A program made the translations under genes and the position numbers. Below, piece by piece: positions 6,073 to 11,385 of a DNA stretch of 11,403 nucleotides (within the stretch, counting starts at the first letter, position 1; each line of letters starts with the position of its first letter). Source of the DNA: Thermodesulfobacteriota bacterium (GTDB lineage: Bacteria; Desulfobacterota_D; UBA1144; Nemesobacterales; UBA2774); assembly GCA_035325995.1 (NCBI GenBank), contig DAOKYU010000027.1, forward strand, positions 1 to 11,403, in the 5' to 3' direction. A model generated the notes under the pieces. It searched no databases, was not told where the DNA came from, and saw only the letters and a list, made by a program, of their open reading frames with translations.

Positions 6073-6615
6073 TCAGAGCCAATCGTCGGTCTTCTTTTTG
6101 ACGCTCTTCTTTTTCTTCTTGCCCTTGTCCTTGTAACGCTCCTGCGATTCAATTATGATGTCGAGCGCCGCGTCCTTGTTCCTCCATCCCTCGACGACGA
6201 CGTCCTTCTTCTCGAGCGTCTTGTACGACGCAAAAAAGTGCTCGATCTCCCTCAGAAGATGCGGCGGTATCTCCGTCAGCTTCTCGATGTGGTTCCAGTG
6301 CGGGTCAGCGATCGGCACACACAGTATCTTCTCGTCCGGGCCCTTTTCGTCCCCCATTACGAACATCCCGATCGGGCGCGATTCGATTATGCATCCCGGG
6401 AACGTCGGCTCCCACAACAGCACGAGCGCATCCAGCGGGTCGCCGTCCCCCGCCAGGGTGTCCTCGATAAAACCATAGTCGCTCGGATAATGAACCGACG
6501 AATAAAGCAGCCTGTCGAATTTTATCCTCTTCTTGGTCTTGTCGAACTCGTACTTGTTCCTCGACCCCTTGGTAATCTCGACCATCACACTGACGGTCAT
6601 TGTATCCTTGGCCAT
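6073..6615 (-). CDS. ppa: inorganic pyrophosphatase (family I, soluble)
   Basis: This enzyme hydrolyses pyrophosphate to two phosphates in the cytoplasm, pulling forward nucleic acid, protein and lipid synthesis. At 180 aa it matches bacterial family I enzymes. The signature DGDPLD is at residues 57-62. By alignment with the E. coli enzyme all key residues are present: Glu13, Lys21, Glu23, Arg35, Tyr43, Tyr47, Asp57, Asp59, Asp62, Asp89, Asp94, Lys96, Tyr131 and Lys132. The first ATG is chosen over Met6 and Met11 because GGAG lies 8 nt upstream of it. An unusual feature is the C-terminal tail KDKGKKKKKSVKKKTDDWL, a lysine block beyond the catalytic core. A TATACT -10-like box lies about 45 bp upstream, but its -35 is poor. 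Confidence 0.97.
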   Translation of the reverse strand: MAKDTMTVSVMVEITKGSRNKYEFDKTKKRIKFDRLLYSSVHYPSDYGFIEDTLAGDGDPLDALVLLWEPTFPGCIIESRPIGMFVMGDEKGPDEKILCVPIADPHWNHIEKLTEIPPHLLREIEHFFASYKTLEKKDVVVEGWRNKDAALDIIIESQERYKDKGKKKKKSVKKKTDDWL

Positions 6616-6710
6616 TTATCCTGCTCCAAATCTAATGGATTTAAAATAACGAACAGTATACAACGAATTCCGCCGCCCATGAATTCCGCCCCCCGATATT
6701 TTTCGCATCC

Positions 6711-6838
6711 GGCGGACCGCGCCCGCAGGATTATGTCCGCCGACAATCGAAGTAGAGCGCATTGCTATTGCCACCTGCCGCGCTTCACGTGGTTATAGTC
6801 TCGGAACATCCTACGTCGTAAATCACACGTCGTGTGTC
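6711..6838 (+). repeat. structured multi-hairpin repeat, copy 10
   Basis: The leader stem is remodelled: GGCGGAC (6711-6717) pairs perfectly with GTCCGCC (6735-6741) across a 17-nt loop. The ATCGAAGTAG core, a weakened stem b (CCACCTG/CACGTGG) and CACACG-T-CGTGTG (6824-6836) follow. It runs directly into a dispersed CGAACAACGATTCCGAGCGAG repeat. Confidence 0.82.
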
Positions 6839-6925
6839 TCGAACAACGATTCCGAGCGAGCGAGGAACCCTCTCCCATCTGTCATTCCCTAATGCTTGTA
6901 TAGGGAATCCAGTCTTTGCTTTTGC
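6838..6925 (+). repeat. dispersed CGAACAACGATTCC / TGTCATTCC hairpin repeats
   Basis: CTCGAACAACGATTCCGAGCGAGCG (degenerate related forms at 3399 and 11058) is followed by TGTCATTCCCTA. The latter forms a perfect 8-bp hairpin, ATTCCCTA (6884-6891) with TAGGGAAT (6901-6908). The same stem at 11292 reads ATTCCCAA/TTGGGAAT, a compensated change. Confidence 0.75.
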
Positions 6926-6961
6926 CTTTCCCCCTTGGAAAAAGGCCTGTCGCGGGGCGAA

Positions 6962-7038
6962 TGTCGGGGCGGCTCGTCCGACGAAGCCTTTTTCATCGGT
7001 CAGAGCTTTAGCGGAGTCCGAGGCGAAGTCGGAAGCCT
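6962..7038 (+). repeat. dispersed repeat, copy 2 of a pair with 2241-2313
   Basis: This shares the ordered blocks ATCGGTC, GAGCTT, GCGGAGTCCGA, GCGAAG and CGGAAGCC with the upstream copy, with point differences and a short indel. Confidence 0.6.
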
Positions 7039-7409
7039 CAGCAGAGCCTGAAAGCCCTGCCAAAGCCGGAGTGTCGGGGGGATTTCAGCCTTAGCCTTTC
7101 TATTCTTTCTCCTTTCCTCCACCTGCTTCCCCCTGTCAAAATCACCGCGATTTACCAGCCATCCCCGCCCGCCTCTCGACCGGCTTCTCAACACACCCTT
7201 TATGTATATCTAATAATAGCAGCGACATAGACCGCCGCCAGTGCTATATCACACACCTGTCCGCTATCCTGTCAGATATCCCCGGAATCTCATACCCTTC
7301 CTTAGCTAGACGCTGCAACCCACTGTCCGGCCTTGCCCGGCCAATTCTCCTGTCCAATCCGCAGACAGGTCCCGCCTGCGCCTGTCAGCGTCCGGTCAAT
7401 CGGCCGGGT
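7039..7409. other. intergenic stretch with no recognised gene
   Basis: I see no ORF with coding character and no copy of the structured repeat here. Short GC-rich dyads occur (for example CCGGCCTTGCCCGGCC around 7327-7342) and several CCTGTC/CTGTC words around 7255-7390. No function is suggested. Confidence 0.5.
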
Positions 7410-7430
7410 AAAAACGGCGGAGCTCCGCCG
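7410..7430 (-). terminator. intrinsic terminator of the winged-helix gene
   Basis: On the minus strand CGGCGG-AGCT-CCGCCG (7430-7415) is followed at once by five T residues (7414-7410). It lies 40 bp past the stop codon. This is a textbook factor-independent terminator. Confidence 0.85.
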
Positions 7431-7469
7431 CGAGAATAACAAACTGGATTCCTGAAAACGGAACGCCGG

Positions 7470-8255
7470 TTACTTCCCGGCGTCGTCTTTCGACTCGGGG
7501 AAAAGGTCGCCCTTGATGAGATTTATGCCGTCCAGAAGGTACTTTATCTCCTTCATGGTAATGGAGGTCGGTATCTGTATGGTCGCCACCTCGCCGCTCC
7601 CCAGGGTAAGGTCTAGCCGCCTGAGCGCGGCCGAAGCGGGGGTGTTGTTCTGCTCGTGGATCATCACGTCTATGATCTCGGTGCCGTTTTCCTCGCCGTA
7701 TGTGACGTTCTCCGGTAAAATCTTGGCGAAATTGATGGTAGATTTAAGGTTCTGTATAAACGTCCTGGCGCCGTTCTTCGTGAACTTCGTGTTCGCGAAG
7801 CTGTTCTGCCAGACGAGGTCCCTCTCGAGGACGTCGTTGCTCGGGAGCCCCTTCTGCTTGTAATGCTGCCATACCTCGTTAAATATCTTCGGCTCGAGCG
7901 CCGCCGCGCGAAGCAGCTTCCGCCTGTCCGGCGCGTTCTCGAGGATGCGGTATCCCCTGTCCGAAACGGCCACGCGGCGGTTCTCGCCCTTGCCGGTCGA
8001 ATCTATCAAACCGTAATAAGTTAGCGCCGCAATCAACTGGCGCACATAACTATTATATTTCGGGAGTCCCCATCTGCCGACGAGTATGCTCACGGGTATA
8101 GGCGCCCGCTTGTCAATGGAGTAAATCTTCCCCGTCAGCTCAAGGGCCTTTTCGAGGTCTATACAGGGATAGTTGGGGCTCCGCTTCTTTGTCTTCCCCG
8201 CAGCCACGCCGCCCGTCGGAGACTTATACTTCGACTCACGGTCCTCTTCTGTCAT
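7470..8255 (-). CDS. predicted winged-helix DNA-binding protein, family not recognised (261 aa)
   Basis: I do not recognise a named family. There is no signal peptide or membrane segment. After a charged, disordered N terminus (about 1-28), residues 29-105 look like a winged helix-turn-helix: helix ALELTGKIYSI, then VSILVGRWGL, then YVRQLIAALTYYGLIDS as recognition region, and a beta wing with RRVAVSDRGYRIL. A helical middle (110-175) contains VWQHYKQKGLPSNDVLERDLV and NGARTFIQNLKSTINFA. The C-terminal part (225-250) reads IQIPTSITMKEIKYLLDGINLI. A regulator that acts on its own divergent control region is plausible but unproven. The ATG is supported by GGGGAG 10 nt upstream. It has its own promoter and terminator. 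Confidence 0.7.
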   Translation of the reverse strand: MTEEDRESKYKSPTGGVAAGKTKKRSPNYPCIDLEKALELTGKIYSIDKRAPIPVSILVGRWGLPKYNSYVRQLIAALTYYGLIDSTGKGENRRVAVSDRGYRILENAPDRRKLLRAAALEPKIFNEVWQHYKQKGLPSNDVLERDLVWQNSFANTKFTKNGARTFIQNLKSTINFAKILPENVTYGEENGTEIIDVMIHEQNNTPASAALRRLDLTLGSGEVATIQIPTSITMKEIKYLLDGINLIKGDLFPESKDDAGK

Positions 8256-8287
8256 ACTGCACGCTCTCCCCTCTTATTTATCACCTC

Positions 8288-8317
8288 ATAATATAAACTG
8301 CCTGATTGAGAAATCAA
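8288..8317 (-). promoter_or_regulatory. candidate promoter of the winged-helix gene
   Basis: On the minus strand TTGATT (8317-8312) is followed by TATATT (16-bp spacer) or TATTAT (18-bp spacer) at 8295-8288. The spacer and -35 are overlapped by the dyad at 8301-8322. Spacing is slightly off optimum for either choice. Confidence 0.45.
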
Positions 8318-8322
8318 GCAGG
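8301..8322. promoter_or_regulatory. 22-bp dyad, possible operator
   Basis: CCTG-A-TTGA pairs with TCAA-G-CAGG around a GAAA centre, with one mismatched pair. It lies between the -35 and -10 of the leftward promoter and about 30 bp upstream of the rightward promoter, as expected for an operator in a divergent control region. Confidence 0.45.
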
Positions 8323-8324
8323 GC

Positions 8325-8369
8325 TGACAGATAAATTAACAGGTTATACGTGTTGACAATAATCTGTCA
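8325..8369. promoter_or_regulatory. TGACAGAT / ATCTGTCA inverted sites
   Basis: TGACAGAT (8325-8332) recurs as its exact inverse ATCTGTCA (8362-8369), centres 37 bp apart. The second site also forms the right half of TTGACA-ATAATC-TGTCAA (8353-8370), a perfect 6-bp dyad that includes the -35 hexamer. Three half-sites of the TGACA type in 46 bp suggest a regulator binding here. Confidence 0.5.
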
Positions 8370-8381
8370 ATTATGTATTAT
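8353..8381 (+). promoter_or_regulatory. near-consensus sigma70 promoter
   Basis: TTGACA (8353-8358) is a perfect -35, followed 17 bp later by TATTAT (8376-8381, 5/6). Transcription would begin near 8388, inside the dyad GCTAGT-AATTTC-ACTAGC (8382-8399). It is the best promoter in the window and points toward the mini-ORF and the histone-like gene. Confidence 0.85.
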
Positions 8382-8399
8382 GCTAGTAATTTCACTAGC
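8382..8399. promoter_or_regulatory. 18-bp palindrome over the transcription start
   Basis: GCTAGT and ACTAGC are perfect inverted arms separated by six bases. This is the same 6-6-6 geometry as the dyad on the -35. The position over the predicted start fits a repressor operator. As RNA only part of it would be transcribed. Confidence 0.5.
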
Positions 8400-8414
8400 C
8401 AGGAGGATGCAAAG

Positions 8415-8426
8415 ATGAGAAAATAG
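8415..8426 (+). CDS. three-codon mini-ORF (Met-Arg-Lys-stop) with perfect Shine-Dalgarno
   Basis: AGGAGG (8401-8406) lies 8 nt before ATG AGA AAA TAG. The ribosome site is the strongest kind and ideally placed, yet the frame closes after three codons, 3 nt before the hairpin at 8430. It may be a regulatory minigene or leader, or the start of a decayed gene. Reading through the TAG would give only 17 further codons before a TAA at 8478-8480. No known leader peptide is recognised. Confidence 0.4.
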   Translation: MRK

Positions 8427-8429
8427 ACC

Positions 8430-8471
8430 CCCGTCATCCAATCGCAATCAGGGTTGTCGTTGCATGACGGG
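8430..8471 (+). ncRNA. long imperfect hairpin in the leader of the histone-like gene
   Basis: CCCGTCAT (8430-8437) pairs perfectly with ATGACGGG (8464-8471). After one C-C mismatch, CAATCGCAATC (8439-8449) pairs with the segment ending GTTG (8452-8462), with wobbles and one mismatch, leaving a tiny loop. There is no T tract, so it is not an intrinsic terminator. It could be a leader regulatory element, an RNase III site or a small RNA. Confidence 0.5.
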
Positions 8472-8603
8472 TCATTATAAAAGCAGATGGGGTTATGGGC
8501 GGCCCGCCGTAGCCTTACACTCTGCAAGACAACCATATGTTCAGTCTATTATTTCATTTTTGGGAGTGTTTGCAGTAAAAATCAATTTTAAAGGAGAACA
8601 CGA

Positions 8604-9071
8604 ATGGCTACGAAAAAAACGACGACAAAAAAGGCCGTAAAGAAACCGGCGAAGAAGACGGTAAAGAAAGCGGTAAAGAGAGACGCGATGGCGACGCAGG
8701 CCGTAAAGAAGGCGGCTGTTAAGAAAGCTGCGCCGAAGAAGACGACGGCCAAGGCCGCGCCGAAGAAGGCAGCGACAGCCAAGAAGGCGGCAGCGCCAAA
8801 GAAAGCAGCGCCAAAGAAAGCGGCTCCGAAGAAGGCCACACCGAAAAAGGCGACCACGGCCAAGAAGACGACCGCCAAGGCTGCGCCGAAAAAGACCACG
8901 GCCAAGAAAGCAGCCCCGAAGAAAGCGGCCGCCACGAAGAAAGCTGCACCGAAGAAGGCGACCACGGCTAAGAAGACCACCGCCAAGGCTGCGCCGAAGA
9001 AAGCCGCGCCGAAAAAGGCAGCGACGGCAAAAAAGGCAGCCCCAAAAAAGGCGTCTACGACAAGGAAATAA
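8604..9071 (+). CDS. histone H1-like Lys/Ala/Pro-rich nucleoid protein
   Basis: A 155-aa protein made almost only of Lys, Ala, Thr and Pro. I count 55 lysines (35%) and a single acidic residue (Asp27). It consists of irregular AAPKK, AATAKK and KKTTAK repeats with no globular domain, like the C-terminal tail of eukaryotic H1 and bacterial H1-like proteins. Such proteins bind DNA nonspecifically and compact or bridge the nucleoid. A 17-residue unit, KKATTAKKTTAKAAPKK, occurs at 81-97 and again at 117-133, so the gene has grown by internal duplication. The start is supported by AAGGAG (8591-8596) 7 nt upstream. Expression is probably driven by the strong promoter at 8353 through a leader of about 215 nt, or from a weaker TATTAT box at 8547. 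Confidence 0.9.
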   Translation: MATKKTTTKKAVKKPAKKTVKKAVKRDAMATQAVKKAAVKKAAPKKTTAKAAPKKAATAKKAAAPKKAAPKKAAPKKATPKKATTAKKTTAKAAPKKTTAKKAAPKKAAATKKAAPKKATTAKKTTAKAAPKKAAPKKAATAKKAAPKKASTTRK

Positions 9072-9084
9072 GCTTTGATCCGGG

Positions 9085-9110
9085 GGGGCGCTGATTAATC
9101 GCGCCCCTTT
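9085..9110 (+). terminator. terminator between the histone-like gene and the convergent operon
   Basis: GGGGCGC (9085-9091) pairs with GCGCCCC (9101-9107) and is followed by TTT. It lies 14 bp past the histone-like stop and between two convergent units, so the stem may serve both directions. The T run is short. Confidence 0.7.
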
Positions 9111-9141
9111 AAAGAATGTCCCCCTCGGGCCGGGGTGACCT

Positions 9142-9687
9142 TCACATCATGTGATAGAATTCGTCAACCCTCTCGATCTGCGGGAGTGTCGGGCGTATGA
9201 ATTTTCTGACCTTTCTTATCTTTTCCCACGCTTCCAGAGGCTTGTATCCCCGGCTGACGAAATAGGCGGCCGCCATGGTGGCGCTCCGTCCTATCCCCTC
9301 CCAGCAGTGTATGTAAACCTTCCCGCCCGATTCTATCTCGCGCCTGACGAATTCCACCCCCGTCTTCAGATCCTCGAGCCCCGGCGCGCCCTGGTCGTCC
9401 GTCGGCAGACGGAGATACCTTAGCTCGTGGAGCTTCGCCAGCTCCGCATAATCATACTCCCTTCTCATGTTGACGACGGCCGTAATCCCGTTCTTCCGGA
9501 GCGTCCCTATACCCGCGCCCCTCGGCTGCCCGCCTATCCACAGGTCGTTCGTCACTGCGGCGTACCTCCTCAAGGGCCCGCCCGTCCAAAGCCTCGCGAG
9601 CTTGTCGTACGCCGCGAGCATACCCTTCCTGAAACCCTGATACTTGAAATGCAGGTACAACCGTCTGAGCTCCGTCACGAAGCTCAC
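9142..9687 (-). CDS. dual-specificity/PTP-like phosphatase
   Basis: A 181-aa cytoplasmic cysteine phosphatase. The catalytic loop HCWEGIGRS is at residues 127-135, with nucleophile Cys128 and phosphate-binding Arg134. The general-acid loop is LPTDDQGAP, with Asp97 or Asp98 as proton donor. The C-terminal AWEKIRKVRKFIRP followed by QIERVDEF recalls lipid-directed members such as PTPMT1, which removes phosphate from phosphatidylglycerophosphate, but protein substrates cannot be excluded. The start is a GTG at 9687 whose last bases overlap the TGA of the upstream lipid kinase gene (GTGA). AGGAGG lies 8 nt before it inside the kinase gene, so the two are translationally coupled. The pairing points to a linked role in phospholipid phosphate metabolism. 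Confidence 0.87.
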   Translation of the reverse strand: MSFVTELRRLYLHFKYQGFRKGMLAAYDKLARLWTGGPLRRYAAVTNDLWIGGQPRGAGIGTLRKNGITAVVNMRREYDYAELAKLHELRYLRLPTDDQGAPGLEDLKTGVEFVRREIESGGKVYIHCWEGIGRSATMAAAYFVSRGYKPLEAWEKIRKVRKFIRPTLPQIERVDEFYHMM

Positions 9688-10622
9688 TCCCCTTCCCTCC
9701 TGTGCGCGGCGACGTTTATCGCGTCGCGCAGTATGCCGATCCTGAGCGGGAACCCGCCGTTAATCTCCTCGCCGTCCCTCGCGGCCACCTGCGGCGGCGA
9801 CGCCTCGACGACGACTTCCTTCGCGGGGATGCTGTACATCGTAAGGTCCTTCCGCTCCACCCGTATGCGTCCCCCGCCTTTCCTCCTTGCCACGAATCCG
9901 CTTACGGCGTTGTACACGAGCCCGAACGCCGCCAGAAGCGACGCCTGCCTGAACACGACGACGTTCAGATACCCGTCCGAAGGATCTATCTCGGGGATGA
10001 GCCTCACGCCCGGGAGCCCTAGATTACCCGAGTTGCAGACGACGCACGTAATCCCGCTGATCACGCGCCGCCTCCCGTCGATCGTTATCGTATAGCGCGT
10101 GTTCGGCATCGTCCTCCCGTAATGAAGCGCCGTCCACAGATATGCGAGCACGCCGAACCTGTTCTTGAGCCCGGGCTCGGTGAGCACGGTCATCGCCGCC
10201 TCGAGCCCGATCCCCACCCTCAGCAGAAAATGCTGCTCGCCGACGACGCCGATGTCCACCTTCCTCACTACCACGTCGTCGCAGAGCAGAAAATCCAGCG
10301 CCTCGCACGTATCCACTGGTATCTCCATCTCGGCCGCGAACACGTTCGCCGTCCCGCCGGGTATGACGCCCAGAACGGCATCCGCCCCGATGAGCCCCTC
10401 AGCCGTTTCGAGAACCGTCCCGTCCCCGCCGACCGCCACGACGAGGTCGGCCCCGTCCGCGGCGGCCTCCTTCGCGATCTCCCGCGGCAGCCTGCCGGGC
10501 TCGGTGTAAACGATCCGGTAATCGAGCCCCTTCTCCTCCAGCCTCTCCTCTATCATATCGACGTCCGACTCCGCCTGCCCCGAAACCGGATTCACGATCA
10601 CACATATCTTCTTGAAACGCAC
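9684..10622 (-). CDS. diacylglycerol kinase-family (YegS/BmrU-like) lipid kinase
   Basis: A 312-aa soluble lipid kinase of the DAGK_cat family, expected to transfer phosphate from ATP to diacylglycerol or another lipid alcohol at the inner membrane face. Visible motifs in order are NPVSG (11-15), the nucleotide-binding GGDGT (65-69), IPGGTANVFA (87-96), DPSDGYLNV (213-221) and the C-terminal DGE (283-285). The length is typical. The start is GTG at 10622, preceded by GGGGAG with a 5-nt spacer. It is the first gene of a two-gene operon with the downstream phosphatase. The substrate is not determinable: homologues act on diacylglycerol, phosphatidylglycerol or other lipids. Confidence 0.93.
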   Translation of the reverse strand: MRFKKICVIVNPVSGQAESDVDMIEERLEEKGLDYRIVYTEPGRLPREIAKEAAADGADLVVAVGGDGTVLETAEGLIGADAVLGVIPGGTANVFAAEMEIPVDTCEALDFLLCDDVVVRKVDIGVVGEQHFLLRVGIGLEAAMTVLTEPGLKNRFGVLAYLWTALHYGRTMPNTRYTITIDGRRRVISGITCVVCNSGNLGLPGVRLIPEIDPSDGYLNVVVFRQASLLAAFGLVYNAVSGFVARRKGGGRIRVERKDLTMYSIPAKEVVVEASPPQVAARDGEEINGGFPLRIGILRDAINVAAHRREGE

Positions 10623-10652
10623 ACGTGCTCCCCGTGGAAAAAAGATGCTTAT

Positions 10653-10658
10653 ATTCTA
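10653..10658 (-). promoter_or_regulatory. candidate extended -10 promoter of the kinase-phosphatase operon
   Basis: On the minus strand TGCTAGAAT gives an extended -10 (TG one base before TAGAAT). No good -35 is present at standard spacing, which is common for extended -10 promoters. Transcription would start about 25 nt before the GTG. Confidence 0.35.
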
Positions 10659-10696
10659 GCACACGCGCGGAAGCAAACAGCGTACCACCATATCTC

Positions 10697-10890
10697 ATGC
10701 TCGCAGTCCTCGCGGTTCTGTCCGCGGCGGCCCGCGGCTCCCTCGCGAACGAGCCGGAGCCGCCTCCGATGATGAAGGGTGCGGACACGCCGTCCGTCAG
10801 GCAATGCGGCGAATGGAAGTCCCACGAGTACAAAAATTACGTCGTCAACACCCGCCACTCGACCGACTTCGCCGGGCGCGGCACACCACG
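10697..10890 (+). pseudogene. possible small exported-protein gene overwritten by repeats
   Basis: From ATG 10697 to about 10885 the frame uses codons like the real genes of the window, with third positions mostly G or C. It reads as a hydrophobic start (MLAVLAVLSAAARGSLA), then NEPEPPPMMKGADTPS and QCGEWKSHEYKNYVVNTR. No family is recognised. The frame then enters structured repeat copy 11 and continues as repeat translation to a stop at 11131, so the natural 3' end seems lost. The N terminus lacks the usual positive residues and no clear ribosome site precedes it. It may be a remnant, or not a gene at all. Confidence 0.3.
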
Positions 10891-10898
10891 TGCACGGG

Positions 10899-10991
10899 AA
10901 ATCGAAGTAGTGGCCTCCCGCCATCACCTCCGAACGCGCTTCCGATGCATAGGCTCCGAATGTGATTCGTCGAGAAGCACACGCGCGTGTG
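10899..10991 (+). repeat. structured multi-hairpin repeat, copy 11 (diverged)
   Basis: AATCGAAGTAGTGGC is followed by a remodelled stem b (CATC..GATG enclosing TCCGAACGCGCTTCCGA). It ends in the perfect 14-bp palindrome CACACGCGCGTGTG (10978-10991). The centre of the palindrome is CGCG here and GTAC in copies 1 and 7, so self-pairing is kept although the bases differ. Confidence 0.75.
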
Positions 10992-11130
10992 TGTCATTCC
11001 TGTGCAGGCAGGAATCCATTCATTGTTCTGCCAGTCATAAATCAAGAGGCCCTGTCATCTCGAACAACAATTCCGAGCGTGCGAGGAATCTCCACACTTC
11101 TGTCATTCCTGCAACGAATGCGAGCAAGTG
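10991..11130 (+). repeat. chained TGTCATTCC and CGAACAACAATTCCG dispersed repeats
   Basis: TGTCATTCCTG starts exactly at the end of copy 11 and forms ATTCCTG (10996-11002) with CAGGAAT (11009-11015). It is followed by a CTGTCATCTCGAACAAC repeat (11052-11091) and another TGTCATTCCTGCAACG piece (11101-11116). No gene is seen. Confidence 0.7.
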
Positions 11131-11237
11131 AGTATTCGGACGCCCCCGGCCGACTGCAATTAAGTACCTCCAGTACAGCTCGAAAGCAGCTCAAATCAAA
11201 ATAGCAGGAATCCATTCAGCAATCCTTTGCCTTTATA

Positions 11238-11275
11238 TCCCCCCTTAGGAAAAGGGGGGATCATGGGGGGATTTA
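11238..11275 (+). repeat. C-run/G-run hairpin repeat
   Basis: TCCCCCC (11238-11244) pairs with GGGGGGA (11254-11260), followed by TCATGGGGGGATTTAG. Similar C-run/G-run repeats are widespread in bacterial genomes. Confidence 0.7.
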
Positions 11276-11286
11276 GTCTTTCTAGT

Positions 11287-11322
11287 CTGTCATTCCCAAA
11301 TGTCTTAATTGGGAATCCACTT
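11287..11322 (+). repeat. TGTCATTCC hairpin repeat
   Basis: ATTCCCAA (11292-11299) pairs perfectly with TTGGGAAT (11309-11316). Compared with the copy at 6884 the last two stem pairs are changed on both sides, keeping the pairing. A further TGTCATCTCGAAC fragment starts at 11351. Confidence 0.75.
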
Positions 11323-11385
11323 CCGCCAGCAATACATCAAGCATCTTTTTTTGTCATCTCGAACAAACGTGAGAGATCCGTCTTT

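Noticed and set aside
660..6838. CRISPR array from the recurring palindromic repeats
   Set aside because: Repeat units are about 95-185 bp, diverged, irregularly spaced and scattered between genes. There are no unique 30-40 bp spacers and no cas genes.
8415..8480. Amber readthrough giving a 21-residue peptide
   Set aside because: There is no evidence of suppression or recoding signals, and the extension covers the hairpin, whose pairing dictates its sequence.
8388..8603. Lysine riboswitch in the leader of the Lys-rich protein gene
   Set aside because: The leader length is similar, but I cannot find the conserved core or the five-helix junction. Only one long hairpin is visible.
8588..8986. 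Hydrophobic minus-strand ORF opposite the histone-like gene
   Set aside because: The repeated AAVFFGAAF-type product is the mechanical antisense of Lys/Ala/Pro codons.
9427..10095. 222-codon plus-strand ORF antisense to the phosphatase and kinase
   Set aside because: It spans two real coupled genes on the other strand and has no coherent domain.
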